A DNA stretch of 64,000 nucleotides from Alphaproteobacteria bacterium (GTDB taxonomy: Bacteria; Pseudomonadota; Alphaproteobacteria; Micropepsales; Micropepsaceae). The notes beneath the pieces are model-generated. The model was not told the origin of the DNA. It saw only the letters and a program-made list of their open reading frames with translations, and did no database searches. Positions 1 to 10,741 of the stretch are shown in pieces; the stretch's first letter is position 1; each line of letters opens with the position of its first letter. Position numbers and translations under genes: made by a program. The stretch lies in NCBI GenBank assembly GCA_016792565.1, contig JAEUMK010000104.1, forward strand, positions 1-64,000. The letters are read 5' to 3'.

Positions 1-253
1 CGACCGCGATAAAGACCGCATCGGCGCGCCGGACTGCCTCGCGGCCTTCGATTTCGAAGGTCAGTCGATCCTGGCGCACATTGACTGCGATGAGGCCATC
101 AAGGCCCGGCTCGTAGATCGGCACCTCGCCCGCCCTGAGACGAGCGATCTTGTCGGCGTCCTTGTCGATGCAGACGACCGTGTGGCCGAAATCCGCAAAG
201 CAAGCGCCCGAAACCAGGCCCACATATCCGGTGCCGACCATCGCAATTCGCAT
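1..253 (-). CDS. ugd: UDP-glucose/GDP-mannose 6-dehydrogenase, N-terminal part (runs off window)
   Basis: The reverse strand from the ATG at 253 reads about 84 codons to the window edge without a stop. Residues 4-14 carry a Rossmann dinucleotide-binding motif (MVGTGYVGLVS), followed by CFADFGH, an acidic strand end (CIDKD) and IYEPGL. These features are typical of the NAD-binding domain of nucleotide-sugar dehydrogenases such as UDP-glucose 6-dehydrogenase, which make UDP-glucuronate for envelope polysaccharides. The catalytic cysteine region lies outside the window, so the substrate (UDP-glucose, UDP-ManNAc or GDP-mannose) cannot be decided. The end of the response-regulator gene lies about 40 bp upstream on the same strand. 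Confidence 0.85.
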   Translation of the reverse strand, partial: MRIAMVGTGYVGLVSGACFADFGHTVVCIDKDADKIARLRAGEVPIYEPGLDGLIAVNVRQDRLTFEIEGREAVRRADAVFIAV

Positions 254-293
254 GGCGCCGATATAGCGCGCCGGCCCGTCCTAGGCCAGCGTT

Positions 294-1823
<1,530 letters not shown>

Positions 1824-2017
1824 GTACCCGTCCGCCGCCCACCACTGCGCCGCCGCCGTTTTCGGCCGTGCGGACGCCCTGAAATGCACCAATTCGGGAC
1901 GACTATGCGGGCGAAACTCCTAATTCCGGGTTTATCCTCGGCGCTTGCGGGTCTAAGGCCCTGAAACCAAACGCTATCGCCCCTATCTACGCTTCAGCCA
2001 TGCCATCGGGAGACCCC

Positions 2018-3820
2018 ATGTCCGCCGCCGCGCCCCTCCGCGACACCCCTCCTGCCTGGGACCTCAGTGACCTCTACGCCGGCCCCGACGACCCGCAGAT
2101 CCCGGCTGACCTTAAGCGGGCGCTGGGGCTGGCGCGGGCCTTCGCCGGCCGCAAGGGCACGGTCTGCGGACTCGACGCGGACGGGCTGGCCGAGGCCATC
2201 GCCGACTACGAGGCGCTGGGCGACCTCAGCGGGCGGATCGGCTCGTATGCCGGCCTCGCCTTCGCGGCGCACGCCTCCGACCCGGCGATCGCCAAGTTCT
2301 ACGGCGACGTGCAGGAGCGGTTGTCGGAGATCGGCACCGAGACGCTTTTCTTCGAGCTGGAGCTGGCCCAGATCCCGGACGCCGAGCTGGAGGCGGCGCT
2401 CGCCGCCCATGGAGGGCTCGCCCGCTACCGGCCATGGCTGGAGACCGTGCGCGCCTTCCGCCCGCACCAGCTCGCCGAGGACATGGAGCGTCTGCTCTAC
2501 GAAAAGGACCTGACCGGGTCCGCCGCTTGGGGACGGCTGTTCGAGGAGACGGTGGCGAGCCTGCGCTACACCGTGCGCGGCGAGGCGCTGACCGGGCCGC
2601 AGGCGCTGAACCTGCTGTCGAGCTCCGACGCGGCGCTGAGGCGCGATGCGGCCGCCGCCCTGTCGGCGACGTTCGGCGATCAGGCGCGGACTTTCGCCTT
2701 CATCCTCAACACGCTCGCCAAGGACAAGGAGATCGACGATCGCTGGCGCGCCTATCCCGAGGCGACTTCGTTCCGGCACCTGATGAACCAGGTCGAGCCG
2801 GAGGTCGTGGAGGCGCTGCGCCGTTCGGTGGTCGCCGCCTTCCCGCAATTGTCGCACCGCTACTACAGGCTGAAGGCCCGCTGGCTCGGCCTGGAGAAGC
2901 TGAACGACTGGGACCGCAATGCGCCGCTGCCCCGCGCCTCCGACGAGGCGATCGGCTGGAACGCGGCCAAGGACATCGTGCTGGGCGCCTATGGCGGCTT
3001 CGCGCCCCGCATGGCCGAGATCGCCGGCCGCTTCTTCGAGAAGAACTGGATCGACGCCGAACCGCGCCCCGGCAAGTCGGGCGGCGCGTTCAGCCACGGC
3101 ACCGTGCCGAGCGCCCACCCCTATATCCTGATGAACTATCTCGGGAAGTCGCGCGACGTGATGACGCTGGCGCACGAGCTGGGCCACGGCGTGCACCAGA
3201 CGCTGGCGGCCAAGCAGGGCCTGCTGCTCGCCTCGACGCCGCTGACGCTGGCGGAGACGGCCTCGGTGTTCGGCGAGATGCTGACCTTCCGCGCCCTGCT
3301 CGCCGCCGCGCCGACGCCCCGCGACCGGGCGATCCTGCTCGCCAGCAAGGTCGAGGACATGCTGAACACCGTGGTGCGCCAGATCGCGTTCTACGAGTTC
3401 GAGCTGCGCTTCCACGCCAAGCGCCGGCAAGGCGAACTGACGCCTGAGGACATCGGCGCGATCTGGCTGGCGGTGCAGAAGGAGAGCCTCGGTCCCGCCT
3501 TCGACTTCTCGGCCGGCTACGCGAACTGGTGGTGCTACATCCCGCATTTCGTGCGCTCGCCCTTCTACGTCTATGCCTATGCGTTCGGCGATTGCCTGGT
3601 GAACTCGCTCTATGCGCTGCACGAGGAGGCGCATCCCGACTTCGTCGCCAAGTATTTCGCCATGCTGGAGGCCGGCGGCTCGAAGCGGCACAAGGCGCTG
3701 CTCGCGCCGTTCGGCCTCGACGCCTCCGATCCGGCGTTCTGGTCGCGCGGCGTGGCGATGATCTCGCGCTTCATCGACGAACTGGAGCGCGACGCGGCGC
3801 TGCTGGATGGCGGAGGCTGA
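2018..3820 (+). CDS. pepF: M3-family oligoendopeptidase F
   Basis: A 600-residue cytoplasmic zinc metallopeptidase of the M3 (thimet/PepF) family, which cuts short peptides. The zinc motif HELGH starts at residue 386 (TLAHELGHGVHQ), and ETASVFGE about 25 residues later supplies the third ligand. The C-terminal part has the aromatic WWCYIPHFVRSPFYVYAYAFG stretch typical of PepF. The ATG at 2018 is preferred because GGGAGA lies just upstream; an in-frame ATG at 2000 would add six residues. The UbiB-like kinase gene follows after 6 bp, so the two are probably cotranscribed, although no functional link is obvious. Confidence 0.93.
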   Translation: MSAAAPLRDTPPAWDLSDLYAGPDDPQIPADLKRALGLARAFAGRKGTVCGLDADGLAEAIADYEALGDLSGRIGSYAGLAFAAHASDPAIAKFYGDVQERLSEIGTETLFFELELAQIPDAELEAALAAHGGLARYRPWLETVRAFRPHQLAEDMERLLYEKDLTGSAAWGRLFEETVASLRYTVRGEALTGPQALNLLSSSDAALRRDAAAALSATFGDQARTFAFILNTLAKDKEIDDRWRAYPEATSFRHLMNQVEPEVVEALRRSVVAAFPQLSHRYYRLKARWLGLEKLNDWDRNAPLPRASDEAIGWNAAKDIVLGAYGGFAPRMAEIAGRFFEKNWIDAEPRPGKSGGAFSHGTVPSAHPYILMNYLGKSRDVMTLAHELGHGVHQTLAAKQGLLLASTPLTLAETASVFGEMLTFRALLAAAPTPRDRAILLASKVEDMLNTVVRQIAFYEFELRFHAKRRQGELTPEDIGAIWLAVQKESLGPAFDFSAGYANWWCYIPHFVRSPFYVYAYAFGDCLVNSLYALHEEAHPDFVAKYFAMLEAGGSKRHKALLAPFGLDASDPAFWSRGVAMISRFIDELERDAALLDGGG

Positions 3821-3826
3821 CAGGCG

Positions 3827-5200
3827 ATGGCGGACGGCGAGAAGCCTCCGAAGAAGCTGAAGGACGCCAACACGCTGGGCGGGCGGATGCGGCGTTATGC
3901 CAGCACCACGGCGAGCCTCGGCGGCTTCGCGGCCAAGACCGCCGTCAACCGGATGCTCGGCCGCGAGATGGACAACGCCAAGGCGGCGCTGGAGCTGAAA
4001 ACCGTGCTGGGCGGCCTCAAGGGGCCGGTGATGAAGGTGGCGCAATTGCTCGCCACGGTGCCCGACCTGCTGCCGCCCGAATTCGCGGAGGAACTGGCGA
4101 CGCTGCAGTCGAGCGCGCCGCCGATGGGCTGGCCGTTCGTGCGCCGCCGCATGGCCGCCGAACTCGGCCCCGACTGGACGGCGCGGTTCGAGAAATTCGA
4201 GCAGGAAGCGGCTGCCGCCGCCTCGCTCGGCCAAGTCCATCGCGCGGTGACCAAAGAGGGACGCCGCGTCGCCTGCAAGCTGCAATATCCCGACATGGCC
4301 TCGGCGGTCGAAGCCGATCTCGGCCAGCTCGATCTCGCCTTCGCGATCTATCGCCGCGCCGACCGGGCGATCGACGCCTCGGAGATGAAGGGCGAGATCG
4401 CCGCGCGGCTGCGCGAGGAACTCGACTACCGCCAGGAGGCGCGCCACATCGCGCTCTACCGGATCATGCTGGCGGAGCGGCCGGAGATCGCCGTGCCGGA
4501 GGTGTTCCCCGATCTTTCGACCGGCCGCTTGCTGACGATGAACTGGCTGGACGGGCGGCCGCTGCTCGACTTCAAGGGGGAGTCACTGGTGCGCCGCAAC
4601 GCCATCGCCGCCAACATGTTCGCCGCCTGGTGGCTGCCCTTCGTACGCTTCGGGGCGATTCACGGCGATCCGCACCTCGGCAACTACACGGTGCGCCCCG
4701 ATCTCGGCATCAACCTGCTGGACTATGGCTGCATCCGCACCTTCCGGCCGGGCTTTGTCGGCGGCGTGGTCGGGCTCTATCGCTCGCTGCTGTCGGACGA
4801 CCGCGCGGGGCAGGTCGCGGCCTACGAAAGCTGGGGCTTCCGCGACCTGTCGAACGATCTCATCGATACGCTGAACATCTGGGCGCGCTTCATCTACGCG
4901 CCGCTGCTCGACGACCGTGTGCGCACGATCGCCGACGGCGTCAGTCCGGCTCAGTACGGCCGCAAGGAGGCGTTCGCCGTACACCAGCGGCTGAAGACGC
5001 TGGGGCCGGTGAAGCCGCCGCGCGAGTTCGTCTTCATGGACCGCGCCGCGATCGGTCTCGGCGCGGTCTTCCTGCACCTGGGCGCCGAACTGAACTTCTA
5101 TGCCCTCTTCAACGAGGCGATGGGCGACTTCTCGCAGGAGGCGCTCGCCCGCCGCCAGCACGCGGCGTTCGCCGCGGCGGGCGTCGCACTGCCGGCCTAG
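3827..5200 (+). CDS. ABC1/AarF/UbiB-family atypical kinase
   Basis: A 457-residue member of the ABC1/UbiB (ADCK) protein-kinase-like family, which supports ubiquinone biosynthesis or lipid handling at membranes. The Ala-rich nucleotide loop AAAAASLGQVH (about 127-137) is present. The catalytic loop HGDPHLGN starts at 279 and the metal-binding segment reads LLDYGC near 300, with Tyr where kinases have Phe. The family's KxGQ motif appears degenerate here as MKVAQ (about 69-73). It follows pepF by 6 bp. A COQ9 gene at 22660-23325 is a second quinone-related gene in the window. No C-terminal transmembrane helices like those of E. coli UbiB are evident, so this is probably an ADCK-like paralogue rather than UbiB itself. 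Confidence 0.88.
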   Translation: MADGEKPPKKLKDANTLGGRMRRYASTTASLGGFAAKTAVNRMLGREMDNAKAALELKTVLGGLKGPVMKVAQLLATVPDLLPPEFAEELATLQSSAPPMGWPFVRRRMAAELGPDWTARFEKFEQEAAAAASLGQVHRAVTKEGRRVACKLQYPDMASAVEADLGQLDLAFAIYRRADRAIDASEMKGEIAARLREELDYRQEARHIALYRIMLAERPEIAVPEVFPDLSTGRLLTMNWLDGRPLLDFKGESLVRRNAIAANMFAAWWLPFVRFGAIHGDPHLGNYTVRPDLGINLLDYGCIRTFRPGFVGGVVGLYRSLLSDDRAGQVAAYESWGFRDLSNDLIDTLNIWARFIYAPLLDDRVRTIADGVSPAQYGRKEAFAVHQRLKTLGPVKPPREFVFMDRAAIGLGAVFLHLGAELNFYALFNEAMGDFSQEALARRQHAAFAAAGVALPA

Positions 5201-5394
5201 GCGGGCAATGCTGTTGACTTGGCTGCTCTCAACGGGGATTTGTGTCAGACGTGTGACGAACTTCGACGGATTCTTGCTGCCGCAGCGTTAACTTGCAGAT
5301 GGCAGGGCCGCCGCGGCGATCGCGGGGCAGGCTCAACAACGACGCGCGAAGCAGAAACGTGCCGCGCGCACCAGGAACGAGTGCCAGGGTGGAG

Positions 5395-6954
5395 ATGCAG
5401 CATCCCGATCCGACCTTTCCATCCAATGCCTGCGCCTACGGCATCTACGATACCGATACCTTTCGGCCGCTGAACGAAAGCACCCATGTCCGGCTCCTCG
5501 AACTGGGTTGGACACGCGACGAGTTCGAGGGCGCGCGGGTTCTAGACATCGGCAGCAGTTCGGGAGTCCTCTCCCTTCACGCTCACCAGCTTGGCGCGCG
5601 AGAGATTCTGGCGCGCGAGGTCCAGCAGCACCTTGTCGACTTCTTCGGCGGCGTGGTGGAGCGGCATCGATTGCCGATTTCAGTGGCGCGCAAGGCGTTC
5701 TGGGATCTCGATCCGGCGACGGAGCAGGCGGACATCGTTCTGTTCATGGAGGTGCTGCACTGGATCGTCGATCAGGGCGGCGAAATCGCGCCGGCGATCG
5801 CCCATGTGGCCTCGCTGACCGGGCGGACGCTCTATCTTGAGACGCCGTGGGATATCAACGAGCCCTCGCTGACCGGGCGGGGCGTCAGCGCCGAACGCTA
5901 CAATATCGAGCTGATCGTGCGGGAACTCTCCAAGCATTTCGCCGATGTCAGCGTCCTGAAGTTCATGACCTATTTCGGCCGGATGCCAGGGTCGAAGCGC
6001 GTGCTGCTGCGCGCCAGCGGACGGCGCGCCGGCGCCGACGCGTTGGCGGTCATGGAGCACGCCAACATCGTTCGCCACGCTCTGCGCCGCTCATCCAACG
6101 ACATCGATCTGTTGACGACGCCGGACGGACCGCGTGTCCTGAAGTCCGTGCCGGCCTATTCCATTCTGCATGGCATGGACGACGCTCCCTTCGAGCGGCT
6201 GTGCGCGTTTCTCGGCTCGATCGAGACGCCGATCATTGCGCCGCCATTGCGGATCGGCGAGGGCTTCCGCCATCGCGCCAGCGGCCAGGTCCAGATGCTC
6301 TTCCCTTTCGTCGGTCAGTTGGCGACGGTCATGCCTGTCAATACCGCGCCCTGGCCGGTGCCGCGCGAGGTGATCGGCACCGTCATGACCATGCGCCGCC
6401 AGATGGCAGCCGCTCCGCCGGATCTGATCGCCGAACTCCGCGCTGCCTGCCCGCCTGTCAGCTTTCCCCGAATCGACTACGGCCGGGCCTGTCAGGCTTT
6501 CATAGAAATCCCCGACGCCATCTCGCTGATGTCGGATCCGGAAATCGTGGCGTTGTGGCGTGACGTGGAGCAACGGCTTCGGGTCTACGATCGCGCTCAG
6601 GAGGATGCGATCTGCCATTGTGACGTCCAGCGCGGGAACTTCGTCACTGACGATTCGGGCCGGCTGCATATGGTGGATATCGACCTGATCCGGACCGGCC
6701 CGGCCTTCGCCGACGCTCTGACGGCCTGCGCCTATGACGGTCTCGACGCCGAGGCGATGCGTTCGGTTGTCGCGAACCTGGAGCAGGCGCTTGACCGGTC
6801 GTTGACCCAGTTCGATCTGGATTTCGCGGTCTGGCAAGTCGCCGGATGGTTCGGTGCAATCCTCGATCTGGGAGTCGAAGCCGCCAGAGGCATGCATGAT
6901 GAATTGGCGCGCGTCCTGATCGGTATGAAGGCGATGGCGGCGTTGCGACTCTGA
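5395..6954 (+). CDS. Methyltransferase / APH-like phosphotransferase fusion protein
   Basis: A 519-residue two-domain protein. The N-terminal part (about 45-220) is a class I SAM-dependent methyltransferase with motif I VLDIGSSSG at 49-57 and an acidic post-II/IV segment (ADIVLFMEVLHW). The C-terminal part (about 240-519) resembles aminoglycoside/choline phosphotransferases: a catalytic CHCDVQRGN (Asp410, Asn415) followed about 15 residues later by MVDIDLI for metal binding. The ATG at 5395, with AGGGTGGAG just upstream, is preferred over one at 5293 whose extra residues look non-coding. Codon use is less GC-biased than in its neighbours. Substrates are unknown. A convergent small gene follows 9 bp downstream. 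Possible roles include modification of a sugar, lipid headgroup or small metabolite; this is inference. Confidence 0.8.
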   Translation: MQHPDPTFPSNACAYGIYDTDTFRPLNESTHVRLLELGWTRDEFEGARVLDIGSSSGVLSLHAHQLGAREILAREVQQHLVDFFGGVVERHRLPISVARKAFWDLDPATEQADIVLFMEVLHWIVDQGGEIAPAIAHVASLTGRTLYLETPWDINEPSLTGRGVSAERYNIELIVRELSKHFADVSVLKFMTYFGRMPGSKRVLLRASGRRAGADALAVMEHANIVRHALRRSSNDIDLLTTPDGPRVLKSVPAYSILHGMDDAPFERLCAFLGSIETPIIAPPLRIGEGFRHRASGQVQMLFPFVGQLATVMPVNTAPWPVPREVIGTVMTMRRQMAAAPPDLIAELRAACPPVSFPRIDYGRACQAFIEIPDAISLMSDPEIVALWRDVEQRLRVYDRAQEDAICHCDVQRGNFVTDDSGRLHMVDIDLIRTGPAFADALTACAYDGLDAEAMRSVVANLEQALDRSLTQFDLDFAVWQVAGWFGAILDLGVEAARGMHDELARVLIGMKAMAALRL

Positions 6955-6963
6955 CGCGGCCTC

Positions 6964-7320
6964 TCAGGACAGGCCGAGGTCGAGCAGTGCGAAGGACAGA
7001 TCGCGCCGGTCCTCACCGCGTTCGATGACCCTGTGTGCGCACATCAGCGTGATGGAAAACTCCTGCCCGGGCAGAAGGTCGACAGGCGACTCGATCTCAG
7101 CCGGCTGACCGACCGGTATCCTGAAGGCGATACCGGGGGCTTCCTGTATCTTGAACAGACCATCGACAGCCTCGACGCCCGGCTCCGGCTTGATCCACAC
7201 CACGGCGGACGCCTTCGACGCGTTGTTCAACGCCCGCGCCGTTGCCCTGACCAGCGGATGGCACCACCCGTCTTCATGGTAGCCATCGATCGCCATGATC
7301 TGCATACCCCGAGATTTCAT
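6964..7320 (-). CDS. Small uncharacterized protein, possible beta-sandwich sugar-binding domain
   Basis: An open frame of 118 residues, convergent with the methyltransferase-kinase fusion and separated from it by 9 bp. It opens with a G-Y-H-E-D-G-W motif followed by strand-like alternation (SAVVWIKPE, EFSITLMC). That layout recalls the small beta-sandwich domains with a GxxxxEG.W signature found beside polysaccharide and glycosyltransferase genes; this resemblance is from memory and weak. There are no transmembrane segments or signal peptide. The ATG at 7320 is chosen; an upstream in-frame start at 7374 would add a low-complexity lead, and an internal ATG at 7305 is possible. Coding status is probable rather than certain. 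Confidence 0.55.
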   Translation of the reverse strand: MKSRGMQIMAIDGYHEDGWCHPLVRATARALNNASKASAVVWIKPEPGVEAVDGLFKIQEAPGIAFRIPVGQPAEIESPVDLLPGQEFSITLMCAHRVIERGEDRRDLSFALLDLGLS

Positions 7321-7519
7321 GCACCGGTCCCTGTCGCGACTACCTGGATGCAACCCTTGCGGGTGCAGCGACACCCTGACCTAGATCACACACATCGCAG
7401 CTGCGGCAAATTTTCGCATACGCAGCATACTCCAGACCGTACTGACATGAGCCGGAACAGCCACCGGACCATCTGGCTCAAAGCGGAATCCCGCTGAGTC
7501 AATGCACGGCCAGCAACCC

Positions 7520-7969
7520 CTAGCCCGGCACCTTCAACATGCGGGCGGCGAGGAGGGGGCGGATTTCGGCGGGGATGCCGCTGCCGTCCTCGCCTTTCAC
7601 GACGATGGTCGCTTCATGGGTCGCCAGGCACTGGCCGCTCTGGAAGGCCGCGGCCGCCATGGCGAAGGAGGCGTTGCCGATGCTGCTGACGCCGATGCCG
7701 ATGCGCACCGGCGGACCGTAATGCCCCTCGCGCAGATAGGAGATGGCGACGGAGGCGACCATGATCCGGTGATGCTTCAGCGCCGGCAGGCGGTGGCCGC
7801 GATCGGTCAGCAGGCCATCGCTGTTGAAGGTGACGCGGGCCTCCTCGAAATAGCGCGCGTAGGCGACGTTGTTGAGGTGATGATTGACGTCCATGTCGCC
7901 GAAGCGCGTCGTGATCTCGATGGCATAGGGATAGATCGCGGCATCGAGGCGGGCGGGATCGGGCTTCAT
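7520..7969 (-). CDS. Acyl-CoA thioesterase, 4HBT hotdog fold
   Basis: A 149-residue hotdog-fold thioesterase of the 4-hydroxybenzoyl-CoA/YbgC type. The signature RFGDMDVNHHLNNVAYARYFEEAR holds the catalytic Asp and the characteristic helix start. The rest has the strand pattern expected for the family (HHRIMVASVAISYLR, HEATIVVKG). It probably hydrolyses acyl-CoA or aryl-CoA esters in the cytoplasm. The ATG at 7969 is preferred over a TTG at 7975. It diverges from the DUF2332 gene, leaving 73 bp between the two starts. The 200 bp upstream of the neighbouring small gene (7321-7519) holds nothing I can identify. Confidence 0.87.
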   Translation of the reverse strand: MKPDPARLDAAIYPYAIEITTRFGDMDVNHHLNNVAYARYFEEARVTFNSDGLLTDRGHRLPALKHHRIMVASVAISYLREGHYGPPVRIGIGVSSIGNASFAMAAAAFQSGQCLATHEATIVVKGEDGSGIPAEIRPLLAARMLKVPG

Positions 7970-8042
7970 GGACAAGGCTCGTCAAGATTGAAGGGTCGGG
8001 ACGGACCATGCCCCAATGGCCGGGACCCAAGGAAGGCCTGCC

Positions 8043-9146
8043 ATGACGGAACCCGCCGGAGAAAACAGGCTGAGCGTCAAGCCGGAATACTGGCGCTATT
8101 TCGCCGGCGAGGCAGCGAAGGGCGGCGACTGCCCGCTCTACGAGCACCTGGCGAGCGCCGTCGCCGACGACCCGGCGATGCAGGCGGTGACAGCGACGGC
8201 GCGGAGCGGCCAGCCGCCGGCCAACATGCTGTTCGCGGCCGTCCACTATGTCTTGCTCGGCGGCGCCGAGCACGGACTGCGGCGCTACTACAGCCATCTC
8301 CTGCAGCCGGGCGAGAGCGAGGCGCCGATCGGACCGCCGACCTATGGGCTGTTCCGCGACTTCGTGGCGGCGCATCGCGCCCAGATCGATCCGCTCGTCG
8401 CCGCGCGGGTGACCAACACCAACGAGGTGCGGCGCTCGTCCTATCTGAGGGCGGGCTATGCCGAGATCGCGCGGCTGACCGGCCGGGCGTTGCACATCGT
8501 GGAACTGGGGCCGAGCGCCGGGCTCAATCTCAACTGGGACCGCTATGGCTATCGCTATGTCCATGCCGACGGACGCGTGCTGGAGGGCGGGCCGGCGTCG
8601 CGCCTCGTCATCGAGAGCGAATGGCGGGGCGAGGTGCCGCCGCCGGTCCCCGCCTCGCCGCCCTTGGTCGCTGCCCGGGCCGGGCTGGAGCTGAACCCGG
8701 TCGATCCGGCCTCGCCGGAAGACCGGCGCTGGCTGGTGGCGTTGCTCTGGCCCGGGCAGCCCGAACGGATCGCCCGGATGGAGGCGGCGCTCGCCATAGC
8801 CGCCGACCATCCGCCGCCGATCCGCGCCTGCGACGCGCTCGCCCACCTGCCGGGAGAGCTTGCGCAGGTCGCGCCGGAGAGCGCGGCGGTCGTCAGCCAT
8901 TCGATGGTCACCTATCAGTGGAGCGAGGCGATGTGGGCGCGGCTGGAGGAGATTCTGCTGGCGGCGTCGGCGACGCGGCCGGTCTACCGGCTGTTCCAGG
9001 ACACGATCGCGCGGACGGGCGATGCGACGAGATACACGCTTAGGCTGAGAATCTATGACAAGGGCGTCATGAGCGAGCGCCTGCTGGCTGAGGTCCACCA
9101 CCACGGCGCCTGGATCCGCTGGCTGGGCCAGGCGCCGCCGGACTGA
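8043..9146 (+). CDS. DUF2332 family protein
   Basis: A 367-residue protein of the uncharacterized DUF2332 family. Its hallmarks are HIVELGPSAGLNLNWDRY (about 155-172) and a C-terminal HSMVTYQWSE segment. The Gly-rich VELGPSAGLNL stretch resembles a SAM-binding loop, so a methyltransferase-like fold is possible, but no activity is established. Translation starts at the ATG at 8043, which has AAGGAAGG upstream. The next gene (a PaaI-type thioesterase) follows after 69 bp on the same strand, with two genes in ATGA overlap after it. Confidence 0.85.
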   Translation: MTEPAGENRLSVKPEYWRYFAGEAAKGGDCPLYEHLASAVADDPAMQAVTATARSGQPPANMLFAAVHYVLLGGAEHGLRRYYSHLLQPGESEAPIGPPTYGLFRDFVAAHRAQIDPLVAARVTNTNEVRRSSYLRAGYAEIARLTGRALHIVELGPSAGLNLNWDRYGYRYVHADGRVLEGGPASRLVIESEWRGEVPPPVPASPPLVAARAGLELNPVDPASPEDRRWLVALLWPGQPERIARMEAALAIAADHPPPIRACDALAHLPGELAQVAPESAAVVSHSMVTYQWSEAMWARLEEILLAASATRPVYRLFQDTIARTGDATRYTLRLRIYDKGVMSERLLAEVHHHGAWIRWLGQAPPD

Positions 9147-9215
9147 CGTTGCGTCGGCTTGCAGGCGAGCGATGCAAGTGGGACTTAGGGCGCTTCACTT
9201 CACAACGAGCGCCCG

Positions 9216-9689
9216 ATGACCGACGACCTGCTGGAAGAGCGCCTGCCGACCATCCCCGAGGGCTACCGGCAGATGAACTGGACCCAGGGCTTCGGCCGCC
9301 AGATCGGTCCGCTGTACGAGCGCAACGGGCCGGGCGACAGCTATGCCCGCGCCTTCCTGGTCTCCGAGCACCACACAAACGGCATGCGCAACTGCCATGG
9401 CGGGATGTTGATGGCCTTCGCCGACATGGCGTTTGGCCATGCGATCACCCAGAGGGCGCACCGCTACTGGGTGACGGTGCGGCTGCTGACCGACTTCCTC
9501 TCCTCGGCGGCGGTCGGGGAGTTCGTGGAGGGGACGGCGGAGGTGGTCGGCGAAGAAGACGATCTCTACACGGTGCGCGGCCGCATCTGGACCGGAGCCC
9601 GTACGATTATGACCGGCACCGGGGTCTTCAAGGCGCTGGGCGCGCGCCCGGCGCGGCCCCTCGCCGCCGTCGCGGACGCCGCGGAATGA
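9216..9689 (+). CDS. PaaI-family thioesterase
   Basis: A 157-residue hotdog-fold protein of the PaaI/YdiI type. The conserved [19 protein letters not shown] block is the family's substrate-binding helix and loop, and the strand-rich C-terminal half ([23 protein letters not shown]) completes the fold. It likely hydrolyses acyl- or aryl-CoA thioesters. Its stop codon overlaps the start of the following alpha/beta hydrolase (ATGA at 9686-9689), so the two are translationally coupled and probably act on related esters. Confidence 0.87.
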   Translation: MTDDLLEERLPTIPEGYRQMNWTQGFGRQIGPLYERNGPGDSYARAFLVSEHHTNGMRNCHGGMLMAFADMAFGHAITQRAHRYWVTVRLLTDFLSSAAVGEFVEGTAEVVGEEDDLYTVRGRIWTGARTIMTGTGVFKALGARPARPLAAVADAAE

Positions 9690-10660
9690 GCGGCGAGATC
9701 AACCTCCGGCACGACGAGGGCGGCAAGACCGGGCCGCTGACCCCCTATGAGGGGCGCGAGCCGCCCGCGCCGCGCTGGTTCGAGCACATGATCGCCCAGG
9801 CGCCCGAGCGTCTGACGGCGATGTGCGGCGGCGTCAGGCTCAACGTGCTGCGCTGGGGCGACCGGGCCAAGCCCGGACTTGTGCTGATCCACGGCAATGG
9901 GGCCCACGCCTGGTGGTGGGCCTTCGTCGCGCCCTATCTGGCAGAGGACTACAATGTCGCCGCCTTCGACCTGTCGGGCATGGGCGACAGCGCCTGGCGC
10001 GACTCCTACGCCATGGCGGCCTACGCGGACGAGCCCATCGCCGTGGCCGAGGCCTGCGGCATGTTCGAGCATGTCGAGCCGCCGGTCATCGTCGGGCACA
10101 GTTTCGGCGGCTTCGTCACCATGATGTGCGGCGCCCGGCACGGCGCGCGGCTGGCGGGGACGATCCTGGTCGATTCGCCGGTCAATCCGCCGGGCCGGCC
10201 GGGCGGTCCGCCGCACCGGGAGATGCGGCCGCACCGGGTCTATCCGACGCTGAACGCGGCGCTGGCGCGGTTCCGCCTGGCGCCCGAGCAGAAATGCGAG
10301 AATCACTTCCTGATCGACTATGTCGCGCGGCGTTCGCTGAAGGAGGTCGAGGGCGGCTGGACGTGGAAATTCGACCCGGCGATCTGGCAGCGCTTCGAAT
10401 CGGGCGACGCAGCGGCAAGCCTGAGGGCGATTTCGTGTCGCGTCGCCATCCTGCGCGGCGACCGCTCGGTGCTGATGCCGCCGGAGATCGGCGACTACAT
10501 GTTCGAACTGCTGCACAGGGCCGTGCCTGTGGTCGGCATTCCCCAGGCCCGCCACCACGTCATGCTCGACCAGCCGCTCGCCTTCGTGGCGGCGCTGAGG
10601 GCTTTGCTGGCCGACTGGAACCATTCGCGGCCCTCGCGCCGGGGTCCGGCGCCCGCCTGA
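9686..10660 (+). CDS. Alpha/beta hydrolase
   Basis: A 324-residue alpha/beta-hydrolase-fold enzyme. It shows the oxyanion segment [12 protein letters not shown] (about 74-85), the nucleophile elbow GHSFGG, a strand followed by VDSPV, and a C-terminal [10 protein letters not shown] that supplies the catalytic His. The acid residue probably lies in RGDRSV. It starts within the stop of the thioesterase gene (ATGA). Substrate unknown; closest by pattern to esterases or epoxide-hydrolase-like enzymes. Confidence 0.88.
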   Translation: MSGEINLRHDEGGKTGPLTPYEGREPPAPRWFEHMIAQAPERLTAMCGGVRLNVLRWGDRAKPGLVLIHGNGAHAWWWAFVAPYLAEDYNVAAFDLSGMGDSAWRDSYAMAAYADEPIAVAEACGMFEHVEPPVIVGHSFGGFVTMMCGARHGARLAGTILVDSPVNPPGRPGGPPHREMRPHRVYPTLNAALARFRLAPEQKCENHFLIDYVARRSLKEVEGGWTWKFDPAIWQRFESGDAAASLRAISCRVAILRGDRSVLMPPEIGDYMFELLHRAVPVVGIPQARHHVMLDQPLAFVAALRALLADWNHSRPSRRGPAPA

Positions 10661-10672
10661 CGCAGGCGCGGC

Positions 10673-10700
10673 TTGTCGGGGCGGGGGGCTTTGCTATAAC
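10673..10700 (+). promoter_or_regulatory. Probable sigma-70 promoter of the cox subunit IV-pnt operon
   Basis: TTGTCG at 10673-10678 and TATAAC at 10695-10700 are separated by 16 bp, a good match to a housekeeping promoter. It lies 41 bp upstream of the first gene of the operon and just after the preceding hydrolase gene ends. Confidence 0.55.
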
Positions 10701-10741
10701 CCAGCCTCGCGCGGGCGGGCCGCGCGTGCAGAGGGCAGACC

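Noticed and set aside
1994-4447. An 817-residue minus-strand ORF opposite pepF and the UbiB-like kinase
   Set aside because: Composition is rich in Arg, His, Gln and Gly typical of high-GC antisense frames; the plus-strand genes have family motifs throughout.
7321-7519. A possible RNA gene or extra small gene in the gap downstream of the thioesterase
   Set aside because: No cloverleaf, no strong hairpin and no ORF with a ribosome-binding site was found.
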